From contig CAAGNV010000086.1 in NCBI GenBank assembly GCA_900771425.1, positions 1-15,315 on the forward strand: DNA of 15,315 nucleotides, in the 5' to 3' direction. Each line of letters opens with the position of its first letter. Position 1 is the first letter of the stretch. This document shows, in pieces, positions 1 to 5,204 of the stretch. The stretch comes from Bacteroidaceae bacterium (lineage in GTDB: Bacteria; Bacteroidota; Bacteroidia; Bacteroidales; Bacteroidaceae). Under the pieces are notes generated by a model that was not told the DNA's origin, did not search any database, and saw nothing but the letters and a program-made list of their open reading frames with translations. Both the position numbers and the translations under genes were made by a program.

Positions 1-2
1 AC

Positions 3-96
3 GTCACAGAAACGGTCTCGTTATTCATCAATACGAACATTCCTGAGGTTATTACTACTTATCAATGAGTTAGTCCTCAAAAATGGTCTCGGGTAA
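3..96 (+). pseudogene. Remnant of the 5' part of a fibronectin-III-like domain
   Basis: Frame 3 (positions 3-65) reads VTETVSLF then INTNIPEV. This resembles the first strands of the FnIII-like repeats of Bacteroidota surface proteins, which often run VTE.GF...TNP. That frame ends at a TGA at 66-68, while the second half of an FnIII-like domain continues in frame 1 from position 97. Frame 1 itself has a TAA at 94-96 and frame 2 has a TAG at 71-73. If both halves belong to one domain, no single frameshift restores an open frame; at least two lesions are needed. The homology of this short piece is judged by eye only, and the window edge cuts whatever lies upstream. Confidence 0.3.
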
Positions 97-789
97 AATG
101 TCGATTTTGAACACCCTAGCTTTCAGGGCGAGTTCGGTGCATTCTTCCAGGACCTCGACCCCGACCGACTCTATCACGTACGTGCCTATGCCGAGACAAC
201 CGACGGTGAAGTCTATTACGGCGAGAACCGATTGTTCCGTACCACACGCGGAGGCCAATATTCATGGCGCTGGGCTTCGAACGAGCAGGGCGCACGCAAC
301 GACGGAGCATACGACCGCATTACCGAGGCAATGGACTCTGCCTCCTATTATTATAATAACTACTCCAACCTCTACCTGTCAGCCAGCGTCGAATACAACA
401 CAGGCGTTCCGACGGCTGACTGCTCATGGGGCGGATGGATTCGGTTCGGTTCCAATTCACGCTACCAATGGGTAGGAACGGCACAGCACGAGACGTCACA
501 CGGACTGGGAGTCGGCACTGCGGGCAACTGGGGCAGCCTCTGCGTCAGCGGCCAGTGGGTGAAGCCTATCGCCAACCGTACGCTCCGTGCCGTGATGCAC
601 GACCAGTCGCTGACTATCAAGGGCGACTCACAGCACTTCTGGCCAGGAGGCATCAACCAGCGTGAGGAAGTAACCAACGGAACGACCAACTCGTACGGCG
701 AATCAATTCGAAACGAACGTATGCTCCGTGCCAACGCAATGATACTAAACGCAATGCAACTCGACGGACTTAGCGGACCGAGACCGTGA
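97..789 (+). CDS. C-terminal part of a FnIII / zinc-metalloprotease-like secreted protein, 5' end broken
   Basis: The frame is open from 97 to the TGA at 787-789 (230 codons) but has no ATG or GTG; the only conventional start is a TTG at 232, which falls inside a conserved block. Positions about 121-243 encode the end of an FnIII-like domain (GEFGAF, LYHVRAYAETTDGEVYYGE). After that comes a domain with HETSHGLGVG (nt 487-516), an HExxHxxG zinc-binding motif of the metzincin kind. The metzincin third ligand would be two residues further on but is Thr here. A histidine in QHFWPGGIN (nt about 631-657) could serve instead. Similar domains with HExxH followed by a HFWP.G.N block occur in secreted proteins of gut Bacteroidota; the substrate is unknown. 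There is no recognisable type IX C-terminal domain. It is probably a fragment of a longer secreted enzyme and may be a pseudogene; protease activity is inference. Confidence 0.6.
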   Translation, partial: NVDFEHPSFQGEFGAFFQDLDPDRLYHVRAYAETTDGEVYYGENRLFRTTRGGQYSWRWASNEQGARNDGAYDRITEAMDSASYYYNNYSNLYLSASVEYNTGVPTADCSWGGWIRFGSNSRYQWVGTAQHETSHGLGVGTAGNWGSLCVSGQWVKPIANRTLRAVMHDQSLTIKGDSQHFWPGGINQREEVTNGTTNSYGESIRNERMLRANAMILNAMQLDGLSGPRP

Positions 790-799
790 GAGAGAGAGT

Positions 800-841
800 T
801 TAGAGCTTAGAGATTAGGGCTTATAGATTAGAGTTTAGAGA
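800..841 (+). repeat. TTAGAGN heptamer tandem array
   Basis: Six consecutive 7-bp units fill most of the 67-bp gap between the gene fragment ending at 789 and the gene starting at 857. They read TTAGAGC, TTAGAGA, TTAGGGC, TTATAGA, TTAGAGT and TTAGAGA. The last base varies freely and two units carry an internal change. The same heptamer family recurs between sprA and ruvA at 12923-13090, so it is dispersed in this genome rather than local slippage only. A GA-rich run (790-799) precedes it. No promoter match is visible here. Confidence 0.85.
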
Positions 842-856
842 AATAATGATGAAGAT

Positions 857-1585
857 ATGAAACGAATAACGATATTATCCATCATGCTTGCAGTGACAGC
901 ATGTGCGTTCGCTGCAAAGTCAACCACGAAGACCGTGAAGGGCTCTGTGATGTATGCCGTCTATTTCCCATGGGACTTGGACAAGGTGACGGTCAGCGGA
1001 ACCATCGACGGCAAGACGTACAGCGAACTGCCACTCTACCACGGAGTAGATTTCATCTGTCAGACACTGCCGGGTGGCTTAGGTCATGCCAACAGCCTAT
1101 CGTTCGAATACTGTGCCGACGACAACCCTATGCTGTCAGGAGCATACATCATTCAGTTTGCCGACAACTACGACGGGCTGACAGTGAAATTCACGTTCAA
1201 GGACACGGCTACGGGCACCAATGCCGACGTCAACCCTTCGGGCTTGTACAACTACTACTTCACAGGCTCGCCCGAAGGCCGACTGATGAACCTGCAGGGC
1301 AAACCGCTGTATAAGTTCAATGTAGATGCACAGCGATTTGAATACATACCCGAAGGCAAGATGATCTATTCCTACGAATCGTACATCGATGTGCAGAACC
1401 AGAAGGAAGCAAGCCTGCATCCGTACATCGCCCCACAGGGCAGCACAGGTATCGAACGCCTGAATGCCAATAAGTCACGCCGTCAGCAAGGCATATACAA
1501 CCTGAACGGACAACTACTGGCCGAACCGCAGCATGGCATCAACATCATAGACGGCAGGAAAGTGTTCGTCAACAGACAAAGATAA
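857..1585 (+). CDS. Exported protein with Prevotella-type C-terminal sorting-like motif
   Basis: This 242-residue protein has an export signal (MKRIT, a hydrophobic run, then TACAFA before AKS). Cleavage could be by signal peptidase I after AFA near residue 19. VTAC at residues 13-16 also fits a lipobox, so a lipoprotein is possible. The middle (about residues 25-190) is polar and beta-rich with no domain I recognise. The last 45 residues read TGIERLN, GIYNLNGQ, GINIIDGRKVFV, which resembles the short C-terminal tail of many secreted Prevotella proteins and the type IX secretion sorting domain family. That would make it a client of the SprA translocon encoded downstream, which is inference. 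The ATG at 857 is chosen because the signal peptide begins there; the nearby ATGs at 846 and 849 are out of frame. It lies 25 bp before the PPIase gene and is probably co-transcribed with it. Function unknown. Confidence 0.85.
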   Translation: MKRITILSIMLAVTACAFAAKSTTKTVKGSVMYAVYFPWDLDKVTVSGTIDGKTYSELPLYHGVDFICQTLPGGLGHANSLSFEYCADDNPMLSGAYIIQFADNYDGLTVKFTFKDTATGTNADVNPSGLYNYYFTGSPEGRLMNLQGKPLYKFNVDAQRFEYIPEGKMIYSYESYIDVQNQKEASLHPYIAPQGSTGIERLNANKSRRQQGIYNLNGQLLAEPQHGINIIDGRKVFVNRQR

Positions 1586-1610
1586 GACATTACAATACAA
1601 ACAGAAGAAT

Positions 1611-2426
1611 ATGAAACTGAACTTTTTGGCAACAATGCTCGTCTCGTTCATGGCACTCACGGCATGCAACGGACAGACTGGAGAAGAAGAGACCGAAGTG
1701 ATAATCGAGACAAACCTCGGCGACATAAGAATCAAACTATATAACGACACTCCCATCCACCGCGACAACTTCTTGAAGAACGTGAAGGAGGGCAAGTACG
1801 ACGAGTGTACCTGGCACCGTATTATCCGTAACTTCATGATTCAGGCAGGACCGCAGACTGACACCGCCGAATCCGATTCAGCCGACATCGATACGGCATC
1901 GCTCATACCGGCAGAGATACGCTTCCCGAAGCATTTCCACCGACGCGGGGCAGTGGCTGCAGCACGTGAAGGCGACGACGTCAATCCTGGCAAGAAGTCC
2001 GATCCGATAGAGTTCTACATCGTTACCGGACGCACATACACCGAAGACGGACTGCGTGAACTGAAATATGCAGTCGAGCAGAAGCAGGCAGAAGAAATCT
2101 ATCAGCAGAAGCAGATTGACAACAAGGAGCGGCTGGAAGCATTGCGCCGTGCACGCGATTTCGACGGACTCAGCGACCTACTGCAGAAATTACAGAACGA
2201 TGCCCAACTCGAGTCGAGCGACCGTCCGATTCCTGACTATACACCTGACCAGAAACGCTCCTTCCGTACCGTAGGCGGAGCACCTTGGCTCGACCGCGAG
2301 TACACGGTATTTGGTGAAGTGGTCGAAGGCATGAAGACCGTACTTGCCATCGAGAAAACCAAGACCGACAGCCAAGACCGACCATTGGCAGAAGTGAAGA
2401 TACTGAAGGCGTATGTAGTGGAATGA
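1611..2426 (+). CDS. Cyclophilin-type peptidyl-prolyl cis-trans isomerase lipoprotein
   Basis: This 271-residue enzyme is expected to catalyse cis-trans isomerisation of Xaa-Pro bonds during folding of envelope proteins. The N-terminus has a hydrophobic stretch and lipobox L16-T-A-C19, so the mature protein should be lipid-anchored. The stretch after Cys is acidic (EEETE), which may matter for surface export of Bacteroidota lipoproteins. The cyclophilin fold is split. Residues 30-80 hold the first half with WHRIIRNFMIQAG (Arg70, Phe75, Met76 and Gln78 match the human CypA active-site Arg55, Phe60, Met61 and Gln63). Residues 113-140 continue with GAVAAAR and EFYIVTG, and 224-238 with APWLDREYTVFGEVV, where Tyr231 sits at the CypA His126 position. 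Between them is a charged, helical insert (about 145-218, rich in Glu, Lys and Gln). Only 4 bp separate it from the next gene, so they probably form one transcript. Confidence 0.93.
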   Translation: MKLNFLATMLVSFMALTACNGQTGEEETEVIIETNLGDIRIKLYNDTPIHRDNFLKNVKEGKYDECTWHRIIRNFMIQAGPQTDTAESDSADIDTASLIPAEIRFPKHFHRRGAVAAAREGDDVNPGKKSDPIEFYIVTGRTYTEDGLRELKYAVEQKQAEEIYQQKQIDNKERLEALRRARDFDGLSDLLQKLQNDAQLESSDRPIPDYTPDQKRSFRTVGGAPWLDREYTVFGEVVEGMKTVLAIEKTKTDSQDRPLAEVKILKAYVVE

Positions 2427-2430
2427 CATT

Positions 2431-3075
2431 ATGAAAGTAGTTTACGAAGACAACCATATCATCATTGTAGATAAGGACTGCTCCGAGATTGTCCAAGGCG
2501 ACAAGACGGGCGACAAACCACTGTCCGAGACCGTGAAGCAATACATCAAGGAAGCGTATGCCAAGCCCGGAGAAGTGTTCCTTGGAGTGGTGCATCGCCT
2601 TGACCGTCCCGTCAGCGGACTCGTCGTGTTTGCCCGTACCAGCAAGGCTCTGACACGGCTTAACAAGATGTTTCAGGAGGGTGAAGTCCACAAGACCTAC
2701 CATGCCCTCGTGAAGAACCGTCCGCCGAAGGACGAGGACGAACTGGTACATTGGCTCGTACGCAACGAACAGCAAAACAAGTCGTATGCCTACGACCGCG
2801 AGGTACCACACTCCAAGAAGGCGATACTTCACTATAAACTCATCGAGACACTCGACAACTATTTCCTCCTCGAGATAGACCTCAAGACCGGACGCCACCA
2901 TCAGATACGCTGCCAACTGGCAAAGATAGGCTGCCCCATCAAGGGCGACCTGAAATACGGAGCCAAACGAAGCAACCCCGACGGCGGCATCAGCCTGCAG
3001 TCCTACTCAGTCAACTTCATCCATCCTGTATCGAAGAAGGTGATAGAGGTAACGAGCGAACGAAAAATCTATTAA
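2431..3075 (+). CDS. RluA-family RNA pseudouridine synthase
   Basis: This 214-residue enzyme converts specific uridines in rRNA or tRNA to pseudouridine. The RluA signature HRLDRPVSGLVVFA starts at residue 55, with catalytic Asp58. GRHHQIRCQLA (154-164) is the conserved RluA C-terminal block that contacts RNA. It lacks the N-terminal S4 domain found in RluC/RluD-type enzymes, so it is a short, catalytic-domain-only member; the target site cannot be read from sequence. The first conserved block, usually VNKPxG, is changed to VDKDCS (13-18): the Lys is kept but Pro and Gly are lost. The start ATG lies 4 bp after the PPIase stop. The gene ends 9 bp before the strong hairpin at 3085-3145. Confidence 0.93.
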   Translation: MKVVYEDNHIIIVDKDCSEIVQGDKTGDKPLSETVKQYIKEAYAKPGEVFLGVVHRLDRPVSGLVVFARTSKALTRLNKMFQEGEVHKTYHALVKNRPPKDEDELVHWLVRNEQQNKSYAYDREVPHSKKAILHYKLIETLDNYFLLEIDLKTGRHHQIRCQLAKIGCPIKGDLKYGAKRSNPDGGISLQSYSVNFIHPVSKKVIEVTSERKIY

Positions 3076-3084
3076 GGTAATGTG

Positions 3085-3145
3085 CAAGAAAATACGAGTT
3101 ACGATACCATCCGCATGGACGTCGTAACTCGTATTTCGTATCTTG
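3085..3145. terminator. Bidirectional hairpin terminator between convergent genes
   Basis: A perfect 15-bp stem pairs 3090-3104 with 3122-3136 (arm AATACGAGTTACGA). Inside it a smaller CCAT/ATGG stem (3107-3110 with 3115-3118) closes a 4-base loop. Outside it CAAGA (3085-3089) pairs with TCTTG (3141-3145) across a small bulge. The hairpin sits in the 103-bp gap between the stops of the RluA-family gene (+) and fabG (-), where a terminator serving both strands is expected. T-runs on the exit sides are short (TTT on +, TTTT on -), so termination strength is uncertain. Confidence 0.75.
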
Positions 3146-3178
3146 TGTGTATGTGACGTTATGTTCGCAACGACCTCA

Positions 3179-3925
3179 TTACATATTCATGCCGCCGTCA
3201 ATCTGTATGACCTGACCAGTAACGTAGCTTGACATGTCGCTTGCGAGGAATGTGGCTACGTTGGCGATGTCCTCAACGGTACCTCCGCGGCGGAGCGGAA
3301 TGCGCTTTACCCATTCGTCGCGTACCTCCTGAGGCAGTGCTGCAGTCATGGCAGTCTCGATGAAGCCAGGAGCGATGGCGTTGGCACGGATGCCGCGGCT
3401 GCCGAGTTCCTGGGCGATGGACTTGGCAAGGGCGATGAGCCCTGCCTTCGATGCTGCGTAGTTACACTGACCTGCGTTGCCGTGAACTCCTACTACGCTC
3501 GCCATGTTGATGATGGACCCCTTGCGCTGGCGCATCATGATAGGTGAACATGCGTGGATGAAGTTAAACGCAGACTTGAGGTTCACTGCAATTACTGCGT
3601 CCCACTGAGCTTCCGTCATGCGGAGCATCAGACCGTCCTTGGTGATGCCGGCATTGTTTACGAGGATGTCGATGCTGCCGAATTCCTCCTTTATCTTGCC
3701 TACTACCTCCTCGGTCTGGGCAAAGTCTGCAGCATTACTTGCATACCCTTTGGCTTTTACACCGAGTGCCTGAATCTCACGCTCGGTCTGTTCACCGTTC
3801 TCGTCGATGACAAGGTCCGTAAATGCTATGTTCGCACCTTCTTGGGCAAACTTCAAGGCTATGGCTTTGCCTATGCCTCGTGCCGCACCTGTAATAAGCG
3901 CGGTCTTTCCTTCTAATAGTTTCAT
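3179..3925 (-). CDS. fabG: 3-oxoacyl-[acyl-carrier-protein] reductase
   Basis: This 248-residue short-chain dehydrogenase/reductase performs the first, NADPH-dependent reduction in each cycle of type II fatty-acid synthesis, turning 3-oxoacyl-ACP into 3-hydroxyacyl-ACP in the cytoplasm. All family markers are present: the Rossmann motif TGAARGIG at 12-19, NNAG at 90-93, structural Asn115, the catalytic triad Ser143, Tyr156 and Lys160 (YAASK), and PGFIETAM after it. The length is typical of FabG. The ATG is preceded by the A/T-rich leader usual in this phylum. It lies downstream of the TetR gene on the same strand, separated by 190 bp that contain a heptamer repeat array and no visible promoter. 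Co-transcription with tetR is therefore likely but not certain. Another SDR substrate cannot be excluded, but the FabG match is close throughout. Confidence 0.95.
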   Translation of the reverse strand: MKLLEGKTALITGAARGIGKAIALKFAQEGANIAFTDLVIDENGEQTEREIQALGVKAKGYASNAADFAQTEEVVGKIKEEFGSIDILVNNAGITKDGLMLRMTEAQWDAVIAVNLKSAFNFIHACSPIMMRQRKGSIINMASVVGVHGNAGQCNYAASKAGLIALAKSIAQELGSRGIRANAIAPGFIETAMTAALPQEVRDEWVKRIPLRRGGTVEDIANVATFLASDMSSYVTGQVIQIDGGMNM

Positions 3926-3977
3926 ATTGTTTAATGTTTAATGGACGTTGTGTGTCGTTGGTGGGGGAGGGTGGAAG

Positions 3978-4047
3978 GCCGTTAGCCGTTAGCCATTAGC
4001 CGTTAGCCATTAGCCATTAGCCGTTAGCCATTAGCCATTAGCCGTTA
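3978..4047 (+). repeat. GCCRTTA heptamer tandem array, ten units
   Basis: Ten exact 7-bp units run without interruption. They differ only at position 4 (G or A), in the order G,G,A,G,A,A,G,A,A,G. The array occupies the tetR-fabG intergenic region. The unit contains TTAG, so on the + strand TAG and on the - strand TAA recur in every frame because the period is 7. The two-letter alternation at one position, with no change elsewhere, suggests recent expansion or homogenisation. Confidence 0.9.
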
Positions 4048-4076
4048 GTCCTCTTCCACACTCTATTCTTATAAAA

Positions 4077-4103
4077 GCCAATGGCCAATGGCTAATGGCC
4101 AAC
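4077..4103 (-). repeat. Inverted partial copy of the GCCRTTA array
   Basis: Read on the - strand, this stretch gives GTTGGCCATTAGCCATTGGC and more of the same, about three to four units of GCCATTR, the same family as the array at 3978-4047 but in opposite orientation. GGCTAATGGC here can pair with GCCATTAGCC in the main array across a spacer of about 30 to 90 bases, forming a hairpin in DNA or in the tetR-fabG transcript. The copy is less regular than the main array (a G replaces A in some units). Confidence 0.75.
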
Positions 4104-4115
4104 AGCCCCTTTTCT

Positions 4116-4715
4116 CTAATACATAAAATGATCCTTATCGTGGTCGGCGCCGTACATCCTTGTCACCATACGGAAGATGTAAGGGTAGAGTTCCTCGGGC
4201 GATGCCACGCCGAAACGTCCGAAGATGTAAGGCACTTCACAGCCTTTCAGGCAGTAGTGGGTGATGCGGGCCATGAGCTTCACGTTGCGTATGTCGAACA
4301 CGCCTCGGTCGTTGCCCTCGTTCATTACGCGGCGGAACAGGATAATCTCGTTGCGGTCGAAGTTCTTGCGCACGCTCTCAACCTTCCAGATGTCGCGGAA
4401 GAATTCGGCACGGAGGTTGCCGTTGCGGTAAACCGTCTCCTTCACGAACTCAAGGTGGGCGAAGAACAGCTTGGCCATCTTCTTCTCGGGCGTCATCTCC
4501 TGACGCGCCACTTCCTCCATCTGGTCCGACAGGCGTTCCAACTCACTCTGGATTACGGCAACGTAGATTTCCTCCTTGCTGCTGAAGTATGTGTAGAGTG
4601 TGCGGCGGCCCTTGCCCGAAGCGGCAGCGATGTCATTCATGGTGGTTGCCTCGAATCCGTTCTTGGCGAAGAGGATTCTGGCAGTATCTACAAGGTGGTT
4701 TCTTGTCTTTATCAT
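4116..4715 (-). CDS. TetR/AcrR-family transcriptional regulator
   Basis: This 199-residue protein is a typical one-component regulator. The N-terminal helix-turn-helix domain spans about residues 5-52. TTMNDIAAASGKGRRTLYTYF (24-44) is the DNA-binding core, followed by SSKEEIY, a very typical TetR family sequence. The rest (about 55-199) is a helical ligand/dimer domain with no residues that identify a ligand. It precedes fabG on the same strand, and regulation of fatty-acid synthesis genes is a reasonable guess from context only. A good promoter lies upstream at 4806-4837, framed by an inverted repeat that could be its own operator. The annotated ATG fits the family's N-terminus; the 5' leader would be about 84 nt. 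Confidence 0.92.
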   Translation of the reverse strand: MIKTRNHLVDTARILFAKNGFEATTMNDIAAASGKGRRTLYTYFSSKEEIYVAVIQSELERLSDQMEEVARQEMTPEKKMAKLFFAHLEFVKETVYRNGNLRAEFFRDIWKVESVRKNFDRNEIILFRRVMNEGNDRGVFDIRNVKLMARITHYCLKGCEVPYIFGRFGVASPEELYPYIFRMVTRMYGADHDKDHFMY

Positions 4716-4802
4716 AGGTTAAGTCTTGTTATAGGTTTCGATTCCTTATTATTATTAATAAACCGTATTTGTATTTTGTAATTCGTGATACGTTTAATTC
4801 GT

Positions 4803-4848
4803 GTGCAAAATTAACGCAAATAGATGAATCTACCAAATTTTTTTGCAC
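4803..4848 (-). promoter_or_regulatory. tetR promoter with flanking GTGCAAAA inverted repeat
   Basis: On the - strand TTTG (4834-4837) is followed by a spacer of exactly 20 bp and TAATTTTG (4806-4813), a full match to the Bacteroidota -33/-7 pattern (TTTG and TAnnTTTG). Transcription would start near 4799 and run into the TetR gene. The promoter is framed by an 8-bp inverted repeat, GTGCAAAA at 4803-4810 and TTTTGCAC at 4841-4848. Its left arm overlaps the -7 box. The 30-bp gap is wide for a classic TetR operator, so an operator role is speculative; the promoter call is stronger. Confidence 0.7.
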
Positions 4849-5090
4849 TCTTTTTTAATACTAAATGATAAACTGCGCATAATCAGTAGTATATGTACTG
4901 CACATGATGACTATGATTGCGCAGAAGTGCACACTGTGCCTACTACCTGTGCGGGGCGTGTGACTGTAGAGTGTGCAAAACACTTTCATGGGGGACACGA
5001 CAGTCAGCATCTGCATATCTGACATGATGACTTGGCGTATATTGTACCGATATAGGCCTACTTCTTCGTATGAACACCTATTATTATAAT
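4849..5090. other. Spacer between tetR and sprA with short repeats, no convincing gene
   Basis: Nothing here looks coding; the longest frames are 54 codons on - and 33 on +, with odd composition. Structure is present. CTGCGCA at 4873-4879 pairs with TGCGCAG at 4918-4924, with an inner CAGTA/TACTG pairing. The word CATGATGACT occurs twice (about 4903 and 5023). GTGTGCAAAA occurs at 4971-4980 and again in the tetR promoter at 4801-4810. These could be binding sites or a small structured RNA, but I see no promoter match for one. Confidence 0.4.
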
Positions 5091-5151
5091 AAAAAAACGG
5101 CGGTGCAGTAATCTACACCGTCGTGGTAGTGTACTGCACCGTCGTGGTAGT
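5091..5151 (-). terminator. sprA transcription terminator with duplicated 15-bp element
   Basis: On the - strand, downstream of the sprA stop, ACGACGGTGCAGTA (5132-5145) pairs with TACTGCACCGCCGT (5097-5110) with one G-U pair. A run of seven T follows (5091-5097 is A on +). This is a good intrinsic terminator about 60 nt after the stop codon. CACCGTCGTGGTAGT is directly repeated at 5116-5130 and 5137-5151, so a shorter alternative stem with the same 3' arm is possible. Confidence 0.75.
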
Positions 5152-5204
5152 AATCAACAGCGTCGGTGCCGTAATAATAGATTTGGTTGCATGACCTTTT
5201 TCTG

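Noticed and set aside
83..475. 130-codon + frame over the FnIII-protease region
   Set aside because: It is an out-of-frame shadow of the frame with FnIII and HExxH motifs; Thr/Pro-rich with no domain.
2170..2916. 248-codon - strand frame across the PPIase and RluA genes
   Set aside because: It lies antisense to two well-supported enzymes and crosses their boundary, with no family similarity.
3978..4103. GCCRTTA array considered as a CRISPR array
   Set aside because: Units are 7 bp with no spacers; CRISPR repeats are 23-47 bp with unique spacers, and no cas gene is present.
4095..4781. 228-codon + strand frame opposite the TetR gene
   Set aside because: It is antisense to a clear TetR protein, has no recognisable domain, and its composition is the complement of TetR codons.
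4861..5025. 54-codon - strand frame between sprA and tetR
   Set aside because: It is Cys/Thr/Met/Ser-rich without domain or promoter, and includes short repeats; likely chance.
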